A stretch of 64,000 nucleotides of DNA, from positions 248,001 to 312,000 of the forward strand of contig NZ_JAEINN010000002.1 of the NCBI RefSeq assembly GCF_016342405.1, in the 5' to 3' direction. Position numbers and translations under genes: made by a program. Within the stretch, counting starts at the first letter, position 1. Every line of letters starts with the position of its first letter. This DNA comes from Maridesulfovibrio ferrireducens. GTDB lineage: Bacteria > Desulfobacterota > Desulfovibrionia > Desulfovibrionales > Desulfovibrionaceae. Below the pieces are notes generated by a model. The model made no database searches, was not told where the DNA came from, and saw only the letters and a program-made list of their open reading frames with translations. Positions 26,698 through 36,588 of this stretch are shown here, in pieces.

Positions 26698-29040
26698 ATG
26701 CTTAGCAAAGCCCTTGAACAAGCTCTGACTTCTGCGGTTAACGAAGTCAGACTTAGAAATCACGAGTTTCTTACTCTTGAACATTTGCTTTATGCCATTG
26801 TTCAGGAAGAAATAGGCGCGGATATTCTTTCTGGTTGCGGTGCTGAGCTTTTACAGCTCAGGAGTCAACTCGAAAGATTTTTCGATGAAAACCTTGAGCC
26901 GCTTCCCAGTGGAGTGGAAACAGAAGTCATTCAGACTCTCGGTGTAAGGCGGGTTCTTCAGAAGGCCATTTGGCAGAAGAAAGCAGCCGGTAAAGATGTT
27001 GTTGAAGTCGGAGATGTGCTTGCAGCCATGTTCGAGGAAGAGGACTCATACGCGGTTTATTTCATGAAAACTCATGATATCAGTCGCTTAGATGTTCTTG
27101 AATATATTTCACATGCCCTTAGCAATGAAAATGATTGGACGGAAGGTCTTAACATCAGTCCTAATCCCGGAGCTGGGCACAATCACGGGCATAATGATCC
27201 CGGTCAGAAGACGGGAAGACCTCAAGGTAAGCCCGGTGCGGGGAATGATGATAAAAAGTCTCCGCTCGAAGAATTTACAAGCAATCTGACGATGAAAGCC
27301 CGTGACGGTAAAATCGATCCTCTTATCGGTCGCGATTCTGAAGTTGAAAGAACTTTGCAGGTGCTTTCCCGCAGACGTAAGAATAATCCTATTTTTGTAG
27401 GTGATCCCGGTGTAGGTAAAACCGCCATGGCTGAAGGGCTTGCTCTTGCCATTGCTAAAGGAAAGGTTCCAAAGTCCTTTGAAAATGCAGAAGTTTTTGC
27501 TCTTGATATGGGCGCTCTTCTTGCGGGAACAAAGTACAGAGGCGATTTTGAATCCCGCCTGAAAGGTGTGCTTGGTCAGATTAAGCATATTCCGGGCGCG
27601 ATTTTATTTGTGGACGAGATTCATACTATCGTCGGAGCTGGAGCTGTCAGCGGTGGATCAATGGATGCGTCCAATATTCTTAAGCCTTTTCTGGCTTCCG
27701 GTGAAGTCCGCTGCATAGGGGCGACAACTTATGAAGAATATAAGAATCATTTTGAGAAGGACCGGGCTTTATCTCGTAGATTTCAGAAAATAGATATTAC
27801 TGAACCTTCGGTAGAAGAGACTATTGAAATTCTTAAAGGCCTTAAACCTTATTATGAAGAACATCATAAAGTTGTCTATTCGCCATCGGCGATTAAAGCT
27901 GCTGCTGAGCTTGCAGCGAGGCATATCAATGAACGCTTTCTGCCCGATAAGGCTATCGACGTAATTGATGAGGCCGGAGCTTTTTATGGTCTTAGTCAGC
28001 GTAAGCGCAAAGGTGACAGGATACTTGTTTCCGATGTTGAGAAGGTTATTTCAAAGATTGCGCGGATTCCTACACGGCGTATCACCATGTCTGACCGTAC
28101 CCGGTTGCAGGAGCTTGATGTAAATCTTAAGTCCGTTGTTTTCGGGCAGGATGAAGCTGTTGACCTTATTTCTAAGGCAATTCTTCGTTCAAGAGCGGGC
28201 ATGAAGCAAGTTGGCCGGCCTACTGGTTCATTTTTGCTTACCGGTCCTACAGGGGTTGGTAAAACAGAACTTGCCAGACAGCTTGCCACAACGATGGGTA
28301 TTCACTTCATGCGTTTTGATATGAGTGAATATATGGAAAAGCACGCTGTTGCCAGACTCATTGGTGCCCCTCCCGGATATGTGGGATTTGATCAGGGTGG
28401 TTTACTTACTGAGGGAGTTCGCAAAAATCCTCACTGTGTTATTCTTTTTGACGAAATTGAAAAGGCGCATCCTGATGTTTTCAATATCCTGTTGCAGGTT
28501 ATGGATTACGCAACTCTTACTGATAATAACGGTAGAAAAGCCGATTTCAGAAATACTGTTTTGCTCATGACTTCCAATGCCGGTGCTCGCGAAATGACTA
28601 AAAGCGGTATTGGTTTCGGAGCAGGTGTTCAGGGTGCAGAGGATAAGGGGCTTTCAATTAAAGCTATAGAGAAGGTTTTCAGTCCTGAATTCCGCAACAG
28701 GCTTGATGCTATTGTTTCCTTCAATTCCCTTAAGCTGGATGTGATGGAAATGATTGTGGATAAGTTTATCAAAGAACTTAACCAGCAGCTTTCAGATCAG
28801 AGAATAGTTGTTGAAATTGATGACAAATCCAAACGCTGGCTTGCAGAAAAGGGGCATGATCCCGCATACGGAGCGCGTCCGATGGCTAGGTTGATTCAAA
28901 CCTCCATTAAAGATGAAATTGCTGACGAAATTCTTTTCGGTAAGCTTGTTAAGGGCGGGCGTGTTATTATTTCTACTAAAAAAGACAAAGAAAAAGGTGA
29001 AAAATTATCCTTTAATTTTGTAACAGCTAGTAGTGATTAA
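26698..29040 (+). CDS. clpA: ATP-dependent Clp protease ATP-binding subunit ClpA
   Basis: 780 residues. N-terminal repeat domain, then a Gly/His-rich linker around residues 155-185, AAA module 1 (Walker A GDPGVGKT, Walker B AILFVDEIHT) and AAA module 2 (GPTGVGKTELARQL, VILFDEIEKAHPDVFN). No middle coiled-coil insertion, which distinguishes it from ClpB. Contains the ClpP-binding IGFG-type loop (KSGIGFGAG). Unfolds substrates for ClpP; ClpP itself is not in the window. Followed by a terminator and aat. Confidence 0.96.
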   Translation: MLSKALEQALTSAVNEVRLRNHEFLTLEHLLYAIVQEEIGADILSGCGAELLQLRSQLERFFDENLEPLPSGVETEVIQTLGVRRVLQKAIWQKKAAGKDVVEVGDVLAAMFEEEDSYAVYFMKTHDISRLDVLEYISHALSNENDWTEGLNISPNPGAGHNHGHNDPGQKTGRPQGKPGAGNDDKKSPLEEFTSNLTMKARDGKIDPLIGRDSEVERTLQVLSRRRKNNPIFVGDPGVGKTAMAEGLALAIAKGKVPKSFENAEVFALDMGALLAGTKYRGDFESRLKGVLGQIKHIPGAILFVDEIHTIVGAGAVSGGSMDASNILKPFLASGEVRCIGATTYEEYKNHFEKDRALSRRFQKIDITEPSVEETIEILKGLKPYYEEHHKVVYSPSAIKAAAELAARHINERFLPDKAIDVIDEAGAFYGLSQRKRKGDRILVSDVEKVISKIARIPTRRITMSDRTRLQELDVNLKSVVFGQDEAVDLISKAILRSRAGMKQVGRPTGSFLLTGPTGVGKTELARQLATTMGIHFMRFDMSEYMEKHAVARLIGAPPGYVGFDQGGLLTEGVRKNPHCVILFDEIEKAHPDVFNILLQVMDYATLTDNNGRKADFRNTVLLMTSNAGAREMTKSGIGFGAGVQGAEDKGLSIKAIEKVFSPEFRNRLDAIVSFNSLKLDVMEMIVDKFIKELNQQLSDQRIVVEIDDKSKRWLAEKGHDPAYGARPMARLIQTSIKDEIADEILFGKLVKGGRVIISTKKDKEKGEKLSFNFVTASSD

Positions 29041-29101
29041 TAATTAGATTTAGCCTTTTGATGAATTTAAAATTTATTAGGACGGGACAGTATAAATATT
29101 T

Positions 29102-29133
29102 AAAGGGCGGACGTTTTACGTTCGCCCTTTTTT
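29102..29133 (+). terminator. Terminator after clpA
   Basis: AAAGGGCG...ACGT / ACGT...CGCCCTTT stem with a short loop, then TTTTTTA. Confidence 0.85.
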
Positions 29134-29221
29134 ATTTGCAGGTTGAAATAATTAGATAATAGATTATAATAAATAAAAGTTAATTTATAGTTTTATAATT
29201 TTATAATTTCAGGGGATTTTT

Positions 29222-29947
29222 ATGGTTGTGTACAGGCTCATTGAGGAACCTATATTTCCTCACCCAGATGAGGCCGAACCTGATGGACTGCTTGCGGTGG
29301 GAGGAGATTTAAGTTCCGAGCGGCTTCTTTCGGCTTATGCTTCAGGAATCTTTCCATGGTATGATGAAAACTCCCCGCTTTTATGGTGGTCGCTTGATCC
29401 TCGTCTGATCTTGAATTTTGATAAATTACATGTTTCAAAACGAATGAAACGTAAAATAAAAAAGAAAGAATATCGTATTACTCTTGATACGGATTTTTTA
29501 GGAGTTATTTCTAATTGTGCTTCTAAAACTCGTCCGGGTCAGGAAGGCACCTGGATTTTACAGGAAATGATCGATGCTTATGTTGAATTGCATAAACTTG
29601 GATTTGCCCACAGTGTTGAAGTTTGGAATAAGGAAGGAAAACTTGTAGGCGGGCTTTATGGTGTTTCGCTTGGCAGAGTTTTTTCAGGTGAGTCTATGTT
29701 TTTTCTTGAGCCGGATGCGTCTAAGATAGGGTTTTCTTATCTGGTTCGTTATTTGGAAAATCGAGAGTTTCATTTTGTGGATTGCCAGCAGCCTACCGAC
29801 CATCTTAAGTCTTTGGGCGCGGAAGAAATACCCCGAGATGAATTCCTTGTAATGCTTGAAGATTCTCTCGAATATTCAGCGCTGAGGGGTAACTGGGATT
29901 TTTTACCGGGCGAGTATGAAATAATCACGGAAAATCTTTGCAGCTAA
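29222..29947 (+). CDS. aat: Leucyl/phenylalanyl-tRNA--protein transferase
   Basis: 241 residues. Adds Leu or Phe from charged tRNA to proteins with N-terminal Arg or Lys, creating N-degrons. Family signatures are complete: FPHPDEAEPDGLLAVGGDLS, GIFPWYDENSPLLWWSLDPR, then GQEGTWILQEMIDAY, SVEVWNKEGKLVGGLYG and CQQPTDHLKSLGA. Placed right after clpS-clpA, the recognition and unfolding partners of the same pathway. Confidence 0.95.
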   Translation: MVVYRLIEEPIFPHPDEAEPDGLLAVGGDLSSERLLSAYASGIFPWYDENSPLLWWSLDPRLILNFDKLHVSKRMKRKIKKKEYRITLDTDFLGVISNCASKTRPGQEGTWILQEMIDAYVELHKLGFAHSVEVWNKEGKLVGGLYGVSLGRVFSGESMFFLEPDASKIGFSYLVRYLENREFHFVDCQQPTDHLKSLGAEEIPRDEFLVMLEDSLEYSALRGNWDFLPGEYEIITENLCS

Positions 29948-29964
29948 GGTGTTTTATTTTATCA

Positions 29965-30006
29965 AAAAAATGGAGGTTTTCGATTTTCGAAAACCTCCAT
30001 TTTTTA
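29965..30006. terminator. Bidirectional terminator between convergent genes
   Basis: A-tract, then TGGAGGTTTTCGA / TCGAAAACCTCCA with a tiny loop, then T6. It ends aat on the plus strand and the converging hypothetical gene on the minus strand. Confidence 0.9.
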
Positions 30007-30025
30007 TAATTTGTCGTTGAATAAA

Positions 30026-30517
30026 TTAATCTTCTTCGCGCGTTTCAACAAGCGGGCGATGAGCACTAAGATTATAAAATCCTCTGAGTGTAAAAGGTAG
30101 GTTGAAATGAGGTACCTTTTCAAATTTAATTAAACCGAAGTCTTTTCCTTCATCCATAGAGCAAAGAGCCGGAAGGCCGGAAGGGATTGGAAACTCCATC
30201 GGGTTGGAGTTGATTGAATCTAGTCTTGAAGAGTAATGCTCTTTAAGATAGTCAATAACCTGATTGCGTTCATCCAGCGTAAAGGACTCCATAACTATTT
30301 TACGGTCTTTTTCTGCATTCGGCACAGCATCAAGCATTGCCGGAGGTCCGAAAATGTTATCCCATGAAATTTCGTTTTCTTCGTTTGCCGACCATTCCGG
30401 TCTGAACAGGTGAACTTCAACATCACGACGTCCTTTAAAACTGCGGACGATCATTGAGACAGCATAGCCTCGTGCAATCGGAATATCACCATTCTGTATT
30501 TGAATTATAGGAATCAT
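30026..30517 (-). CDS. Conserved-looking hypothetical protein, 163 aa
   Basis: Start taken at the ATG at 30515-30517, which has an ACGAGGT ribosome site; an in-frame ATG 60 bp upstream has none. No signal peptide, membrane segment or recognised motif. The protein is mixed alpha/beta, begins MIPIIQIQNGDIPIARGYAV and has an acidic tail ending REED. It sits alone, divergent from uvrB. Function not recognised. Confidence 0.65.
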   Translation of the reverse strand: MIPIIQIQNGDIPIARGYAVSMIVRSFKGRRDVEVHLFRPEWSANEENEISWDNIFGPPAMLDAVPNAEKDRKIVMESFTLDERNQVIDYLKEHYSSRLDSINSNPMEFPIPSGLPALCSMDEGKDFGLIKFEKVPHFNLPFTLRGFYNLSAHRPLVETREED

Positions 30518-30619
30518 TGCTACCTCGTGAAATGAGTGTTTTAATGCTTTTAGTTTATTTAAGAATTTAAATATCATAACTTTTTTAGTTTAACTACACA
30601 AGTCGAGAAAAATATCAGG

Positions 30620-32626
30620 ATGTCAGAAAAATTTCAGCTTGTCAGCGACTTTACACTGAAAGGTGATCAGCCGGAAGCAGTTAAACAGCTTCTGGAGAAC
30701 CTTAATCATGGTGTTAAAGATCAGGTTCTGCTTGGTGCCACAGGTACGGGTAAAACATTTGCAATGGCAAATGTTATCAGCGAATTAAATCGTCCGACTC
30801 TTGTAATGGCTCCCAACAAGACATTGGCGGCTCAGCTTTTTAATGAGTTTAAAGCATTGTTTCCTCATAATGCTGTAGAATATTTTGTCAGTTATTACGA
30901 TTACTATCAGCCTGAAGCATATCTTCCTCATTCTGACACTTTTATTGAAAAAGATTCATCAATTAATGATGACATTGATAAACTCAGACATTCTGCTACG
31001 CACGCACTGCTGACACGGCGCGATGTGATTATAGTTGCTTCTGTGTCATGCATTTACGGCCTCGGTTCTCCTGAATTTTATTCACGCATGATAATTCCGA
31101 TTGAAGAAGGGCAGGAATTTTCCATGGAAAAGCTCATGGACCGTCTGATTGAAGTTCAATACACTCGTAACGATTATGATTTTCATCGCGGAACATTCAG
31201 GGTACGCGGCGATGTTATTGAAATTATTCCTGCTTACAGTCGGGAACAAGCTTTAAGAATTGAATTTTTTGGCGATGAAATAGAGTCAATTCAGGAAACT
31301 GATCCGCTTACTGGTGAAGTTACGGGCCGCAGGCGCAAAACCATTATTTATCCGGCAAGTCACTTTGTTTCTGATAAAGATAATCTTGAGAGAGCTGTTG
31401 AAGATATCCGGGTTGAACTTTTCGATACGCTTAATAATTTTAAACGTGAGAACAAGCTTGTCGAGGCTCAGCGCATTGAGCAGCGAACTATGTATGATCT
31501 CGAAATGATTGAAGAGATGGGGTTTTGCAGCGGAATTGAAAACTACTCGCGTCATCTTGACGGGCGTAAAGAAGGTGACCCTCCGGCTACATTGCTTCAT
31601 TATTTTCCTGACGATTTCCTCCTTTTTATGGACGAGTCTCATATTGCTGTTTCTCAGGTTGGAGCCATGTATAACGGGGACCGGTCCAGAAAAACAACTC
31701 TCGTGAACTTTGGGTTCAGACTTCCATCGGCTCTTGATAACCGTCCGCTTTGTTTTGATGAATTTTTAGAGAAAGTAGGTCAGACTGTTTATGTGTCGGC
31801 AACGCCGGGGCCTTGGGAAATCGATCGTGCGCAGGGGCTTGTCGTTGAGCAGATTATCCGTCCGACGGGACTTCTAGACCCTATTGTAGAAGTTCGCCCT
31901 TCCAAGGGGCAGATGGATGATTTGATGGCAGAATGCAAACTTCGGGAAAGTCGAAATGAACGGGTGCTGATTACTACTCTGACAAAGAGAATGTCGGAAG
32001 ATCTGACAGACTATTTTAATCAAATGGGCGTTGAAGCAAAGTACCTCCATTCCGATATTGATACAATGGAGCGCATGGCTATAATTCAGTCATTGCGGGC
32101 TGGAGAGTTTACCGCTCTAGTTGGTATCAATCTGTTAAGAGAAGGGCTCGATATCCCTGAAGTTTCCTTGGTAGCAATACTGGACGCTGATAAGGAAGGT
32201 TTTTTAAGATCAAATCGTTCATTGATTCAGACCTTCGGCAGGGCTGCTCGTAATTCGGAAGGGTTAGTAATTCTCTATGCAGATAGAATCACCAATTCTA
32301 TGCGGACTGCCATGGATGAAACTTCACGCAGACGTTTGAAGCAGATTGCTTACAACAATGAGCATGGAATTACTCCGCAAACCATACGTAAATCACTGGA
32401 TAATATGCTCGGAACTCTGTATTCTGCTAAAACTTCAGGTGAAAAAGCTAAGATTGCAGCTGAAGAACTTGCTGAATATGGATTTGATTCCGTTAAAATT
32501 GAGAAAATGATTCGCAAGCTTGAAAAAGAAATGCGTAAATATGCAAGTGAACTTGAATTTGAAAAAGCCGCTGAGTTAAGAGATCGTATTCAGCTTTTAC
32601 GTGATAAACTTATTACTCTGGGTTAA
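30620..32626 (+). CDS. uvrB: Excinuclease ABC subunit B
   Basis: 668 residues, full length. Nucleotide-excision repair helicase-like subunit. Walker A GATGTGKT near residue 40, the beta-hairpin segment [14 protein letters not shown], Walker B FMDESHI, helicase motifs V/VI ([26 protein letters not shown]) and the C-terminal UVR domain ([20 protein letters not shown]) that contacts UvrC. The K+ channel gene starts 27 bp downstream and may share the transcript. Confidence 0.97.
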   Translation: MSEKFQLVSDFTLKGDQPEAVKQLLENLNHGVKDQVLLGATGTGKTFAMANVISELNRPTLVMAPNKTLAAQLFNEFKALFPHNAVEYFVSYYDYYQPEAYLPHSDTFIEKDSSINDDIDKLRHSATHALLTRRDVIIVASVSCIYGLGSPEFYSRMIIPIEEGQEFSMEKLMDRLIEVQYTRNDYDFHRGTFRVRGDVIEIIPAYSREQALRIEFFGDEIESIQETDPLTGEVTGRRRKTIIYPASHFVSDKDNLERAVEDIRVELFDTLNNFKRENKLVEAQRIEQRTMYDLEMIEEMGFCSGIENYSRHLDGRKEGDPPATLLHYFPDDFLLFMDESHIAVSQVGAMYNGDRSRKTTLVNFGFRLPSALDNRPLCFDEFLEKVGQTVYVSATPGPWEIDRAQGLVVEQIIRPTGLLDPIVEVRPSKGQMDDLMAECKLRESRNERVLITTLTKRMSEDLTDYFNQMGVEAKYLHSDIDTMERMAIIQSLRAGEFTALVGINLLREGLDIPEVSLVAILDADKEGFLRSNRSLIQTFGRAARNSEGLVILYADRITNSMRTAMDETSRRRLKQIAYNNEHGITPQTIRKSLDNMLGTLYSAKTSGEKAKIAAEELAEYGFDSVKIEKMIRKLEKEMRKYASELEFEKAAELRDRIQLLRDKLITLG

Positions 32627-32653
32627 CCCCCGTAAAGTTATGGACAGCTAGGA

Positions 32654-33691
32654 ATGAAATCCAAATCCATATATGTGAGAATGCTCAATCTCAGAAGAGA
32701 ATTCGGTATGTTCTGGGGGCTTGCTGCTGGTTTCATTTATATGACTCTGGTTTTTATCGGTGGTATTATTGGATACATGTGGCTTGAAGGATGGAATTTT
32801 TTAAATAGTTTTTACATGGTCGTAATCACTCTTTCCACCGTTGGTTTCATGGAGGTTTTACCTCTTTCTGAAAACGGTCGGATTATGACAGCCTTGTTGA
32901 TTCTTGGCGGTGTCGGTGGTTTTGCATATTTGATCGGTGCTTTTTCGCAATTATTAGTCGAAGGACGTTTGCAAGTTATTCTCGGGAGACGCAGAATGAA
33001 GAAGACAATCGGAAAATTTAAAGATCATATCATTGTCTGCGGATACGGCAGAATCGGGGCTATTGTAGTCGAAGAAGTAATGAATGAAGGGTATGATATA
33101 GTTGTCATCGAGAATAATCCCGAATTGGTAGCTCACATGGAAGCTGCGGGGATAACTTGTCTTGAGGGAGATGCTACTAAAGACGATACTTTGAAACTGG
33201 CTGGTTTAGACAGGGCAAAATCTCTTATAGCAGCGTTATCAGATGAAGCAGCCAACGTTTATGTTACTTTGATTGCCCGTCAGTTTAGTTCTAAAGTTAA
33301 TATTATCGCTCGCGGTAATAATAAAACCAGTATCTCCCGCCTTGAATTTGCGGGAGCAGACAGAGTTGTGCTTCCTCATACGATTGGCGGGATACGCATG
33401 GCTCAATCCGTGTTGCGTCCTACAGTTACCAACTTTCTTGATATTGCAATGCGCGGAAAGATTGATCTGCAAATGGAAGAGCTTTTTGTTACTGATACTT
33501 CTGAATTTGTGGGTCAGGATCTTATTGAATCTAAAATTCGTCCTCGTTTCAATTTAATTATTATTGCTATCAGAAAACATACCGGAGAGATGGTTTTTAA
33601 TCCGGGACCAAAAGAAGTTATCGGAGCCGGGGATACCCTGTTGACTGTTGGTAAACTTACCGATCTTTCAGCAATTCAGAAAATTTTATAG
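32654..33691 (+). CDS. Two-TM potassium channel with TrkA-N/TrkA-C (RCK) domain
   Basis: 345 residues. TM1 about 20-42, pore loop TLSTVGFMEVLPLSENGR, TM2 about 75-95, then a Rossmann TrkA-N domain (IIVCGYGRIGAIVVEEV, with the acidic VIENN for nucleotide) and a C-terminal TrkA-C part (residues 260-345). The selectivity filter reads TVGF followed by Met-Glu, not TVGYG, so ion selectivity may be relaxed. Ligand-gated K+ channel of the MthK/Kch type in the cytoplasmic membrane. Confidence 0.9.
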   Translation: MKSKSIYVRMLNLRREFGMFWGLAAGFIYMTLVFIGGIIGYMWLEGWNFLNSFYMVVITLSTVGFMEVLPLSENGRIMTALLILGGVGGFAYLIGAFSQLLVEGRLQVILGRRRMKKTIGKFKDHIIVCGYGRIGAIVVEEVMNEGYDIVVIENNPELVAHMEAAGITCLEGDATKDDTLKLAGLDRAKSLIAALSDEAANVYVTLIARQFSSKVNIIARGNNKTSISRLEFAGADRVVLPHTIGGIRMAQSVLRPTVTNFLDIAMRGKIDLQMEELFVTDTSEFVGQDLIESKIRPRFNLIIIAIRKHTGEMVFNPGPKEVIGAGDTLLTVGKLTDLSAIQKIL

Positions 33692-33773
33692 TTGATTGAA
33701 TCAGGTCATTCCGTTAAACCGCTGAAATCCATTCAAATTCTTATCAAACATAATTATCAAATATTAGTATATC

Positions 33774-35621
33774 GTGAAAAAAACAGACGAAAAAAAAATT
33801 GCTGAGCTTGTAAAAAGGCTCGAAAAACATAACGAAGATTATCGCCGCGGCATGCCGACCATTAGTGATGCCAGATATGATGAACTGACTGAGGAACTCC
33901 GCGATCTTGCACCTGAGCATTCTTATTTAACGAAAGTAGAACCTGAAAGTTTCAGTAATAAGATCGAGATAAGGCATCCTAAACCGATGCTTTCAACTGA
34001 AAAGGCTTACACTGTCGAAGAGCTTGAAAGGTTTGTTCAGCGAGTTAAAAAGGAAGCTAAATCGCTTGGCATTCAAACTGTTGAATACAGAATTACTCCC
34101 AAGCTTGATGGTTTAGCTGCCCGTGATGACGGGAATATTTTTGCTACCCGCGGTAACGGTGAAGTCGGATATGAAATTTCGAGCGCTTTTGCCAAGGGCG
34201 TAATTGCTGTTGGTGGACGCGGTCAGGGTGTCGGCGAAATTGTGTGCAGTCAGGATTATTTTGACGAGCATCTTTCAGATGTATTCGAGCACCCACGCAA
34301 TATGGTTGTGGGTATTGTTACCTCAGATAACGTAAATGAAGCATCAAAACAGGCTCTGCAAGACGAGGCTATCCGGTTTGTTCCTTACAGTACTTTGCCT
34401 AAAAAAGTCGTGAACGGTGAAGAGCTTGTAAGGGATGTCTGGAAGATTACAGATGAGCTTTGGGAACAGGCTGATTATCCGCTTGATGGAATGGTTGCCG
34501 AAGTTACAGATAAAAAATTGCAGGATGCTCTGGGGGCGACAGCCCATCATTACAGGTGGCAGATTGCCATTAAGAAGAAAGGCGAATCTGCTGTAACCAC
34601 TGTTAATGAGATTCGCTGGCAGGTTGGTCGTATGGGCGCAGTTACTCCTGTTATGGAAGTGGAACCTGTTTCTGTTTCCGGCGCCACAATCAGTAATGTT
34701 ACGGCTCATAATGCCGGAATGTTGCGGGATCATTCCATAGGCAAAGGCGCAATTATCAGAATTATTCGTAGCGGTGAAGTTATTCCTAAGCTTGAAGAAG
34801 TCATAAAACCGGCAGATTCGGTAGAGCTTCCTACTCTTTGTCCTTCTTGTGAGGCGGAACTTTATTGGCAGAATGATTTTTTGAAATGTCCTGATTTTAA
34901 TTGTCCGGCCAGAGCGGAACAACGTCTTGAATATTGGTTCAAAACTTTGGGAAATGCTGACTGGTTCGGAAAAAAGACTATTTCAAGACTTGTAAAAGCA
35001 GGTCGTAGCTCTCTTGAGTCTGTTTATACAATGGGAGAAGAAGACTTTAGTAAACTTGGTTTCGGCCCTGTTCAGTCTTCCAATCTGGCAGAAGCAATTT
35101 ATATAAGTCGAACTAAAGAAACAGATGATTGGAGATTTTTGGCCGCATTCGGTATACCTGATTTAGGTAAGGCTGACAGCCGTAAGTTGCTTGGAAATTT
35201 TAAGCTTGAAGATATTGTTACGGTAAAACAGGCGCAACTGGCAGATATTCATGGTTTCGGAGCGATTACCAGTTATTCTGTTACAGCCGGAATTAAGGCT
35301 ATTAAAGAAACTATTCTGCATATGCTTGAATTTAATTTTAACTTGCGCCGTACTCCGCTTGAAGTCGAAACAGAGAGTATTGAAAGCCCTATTACCGGTA
35401 AAGGAATCGTTTTCACCGGAAAAATGATTCAGGGATCTCGGGAAGATATGCAGGCTATGGCCCGTAAATTGGGAGCCAATGTGCAGACATCTGTTACCGG
35501 AAAGACTAATTTTCTGGTTTGCGGAAGCAATGTTGGTGAGAAAAAAATGGAAGCCGCCCGAGCTAAGGGCGTAGAGATAATGACTGAGAGTGAATTTATG
35601 GATATAGTCAGCAAGGGCTGA
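33774..35621 (+). CDS. Divergent NAD+-dependent DNA ligase
   Basis: 615 residues, shorter than usual LigA (about 670). GTG start with no clear ribosome site. Domains: Ia-like segment (MPTISDARYDELTEEL), nucleotidyltransferase with K110-L-D-G, OB fold (IGKGAIIRIIRSGEVIPKLEE), four-Cys zinc finger (CPSC...CPDFNC), helix-hairpin-helix repeats and a C-terminal BRCT (GIVFTGKMIQGSREDMQAMA). Several normally invariant spots differ: ATRGNGEVG for TRGDGxxG and HPKPMLSTEKAY for PMLSLxNAF; the Ia Tyr-His pair is not kept as such. It may be a second ligase beside a normal LigA elsewhere, or a fast-evolving main enzyme. Confidence 0.8.
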   Translation: MKKTDEKKIAELVKRLEKHNEDYRRGMPTISDARYDELTEELRDLAPEHSYLTKVEPESFSNKIEIRHPKPMLSTEKAYTVEELERFVQRVKKEAKSLGIQTVEYRITPKLDGLAARDDGNIFATRGNGEVGYEISSAFAKGVIAVGGRGQGVGEIVCSQDYFDEHLSDVFEHPRNMVVGIVTSDNVNEASKQALQDEAIRFVPYSTLPKKVVNGEELVRDVWKITDELWEQADYPLDGMVAEVTDKKLQDALGATAHHYRWQIAIKKKGESAVTTVNEIRWQVGRMGAVTPVMEVEPVSVSGATISNVTAHNAGMLRDHSIGKGAIIRIIRSGEVIPKLEEVIKPADSVELPTLCPSCEAELYWQNDFLKCPDFNCPARAEQRLEYWFKTLGNADWFGKKTISRLVKAGRSSLESVYTMGEEDFSKLGFGPVQSSNLAEAIYISRTKETDDWRFLAAFGIPDLGKADSRKLLGNFKLEDIVTVKQAQLADIHGFGAITSYSVTAGIKAIKETILHMLEFNFNLRRTPLEVETESIESPITGKGIVFTGKMIQGSREDMQAMARKLGANVQTSVTGKTNFLVCGSNVGEKKMEAARAKGVEIMTESEFMDIVSKG

Positions 35622-35663
35622 GAATAGATTCCTTTTAAAACCGTAAAATTTTAGGAGCACAAA

Positions 35664-36440
35664 ATGACTGATATAGTAATTATTGGAGCAAAAGGGCGCA
35701 TGGGGGCAACTTTGGTGCGTCTTGTTCAGGAAAGTGATGAGCTGAACCTGTCGGCTGTTATGGAACGTTCAGGGTGTGAGCAGGGTCTTGATGCTCTAGG
35801 GTGTGTCTGCGGAACATCTCCTGATGAAGTTCTGGTTAAAGTTCCCGGTGCGGTTATTATTGATTTTACAGCTCCGGCAGCAACATTGAGACTTCTTGAA
35901 ACTGCGTCAATTACTGGAAACCCGGTTGTTATCGGAACTACAGGTATGACTGCGGATGATTTGCTTAAAGTTGAAGAGTTCGCGAAAAAAGTTCCTGTAT
36001 TCCTTGCCCCGAATATGAGTGTCGGTGTTAATGTTCTGCTTAAAATTCTGCCTGAACTTGTACGTATGTTAGGGCCTGCTTATGATATGGAAATGACTGA
36101 AATTCATCATAATAAAAAAGTTGATTCTCCAAGCGGAACAGCTCTTAAGCTGGCTGAGTGTATGGCCGAAGCTCGTGGTCTTGTTTATGATGAAGTTAAA
36201 AAACATGGTCGTGACGGTATTGTCGGCGCGAGAACAAAGGATGAAATCGGTGTGATGGCTGTTCGCGGCGGAGATGTAGTCGGTGATCATACCGCTTACT
36301 TCTTCGGCCCCGGTGAACGTATAGAAGTTACACATCGTGCTCATTCCCGCGATACCTTTGCTCAGGGCGCGCTTAGAGCTGCCGCGTGGCTCGCTGATCA
36401 AAAGCCTGGAAAAGTTTACTCTATGGCTGATATTTTCTAG
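35664..36440 (+). CDS. dapB: 4-hydroxy-tetrahydrodipicolinate reductase
   Basis: 258 residues. Lysine/diaminopimelate pathway enzyme. N-terminal nucleotide-binding [16 protein letters not shown], the conserved GTTG and APNMSVGVN segments, and the catalytic/substrate-binding [20 protein letters not shown]. Start behind TTAGGAGC. It follows the ligase gene by 42 bp and is followed by a terminator. Confidence 0.95.
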   Translation: MTDIVIIGAKGRMGATLVRLVQESDELNLSAVMERSGCEQGLDALGCVCGTSPDEVLVKVPGAVIIDFTAPAATLRLLETASITGNPVVIGTTGMTADDLLKVEEFAKKVPVFLAPNMSVGVNVLLKILPELVRMLGPAYDMEMTEIHHNKKVDSPSGTALKLAECMAEARGLVYDEVKKHGRDGIVGARTKDEIGVMAVRGGDVVGDHTAYFFGPGERIEVTHRAHSRDTFAQGALRAAAWLADQKPGKVYSMADIF

Positions 36441-36463
36441 TCACAATCGTCTTAAAAGGTTAA

Positions 36464-36500
36464 TAAGGTCGTATCGGTTTATCCGATGCGGCCTTTTTTT
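36464..36500 (+). terminator. Terminator after dapB
   Basis: AAGGTCGTATCGG / CCGATGCGGCCTT stem with one mismatch and a G-U pair, loop TTTAT, then TTTTTTT. Confidence 0.85.
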
Positions 36501-36588
36501 ATTAATAAATTCAGATTAACTTTTTATATTTTTGCTAAAGTTAAATTAAAACTTTAACTTTTAGTTTTCGTAACTAGATTTAATAAAT

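Noticed and set aside
30517-30577. Upstream ATG for the hypothetical gene opposite uvrB
   Set aside because: No ribosome site, while the internal ATG has a good one.
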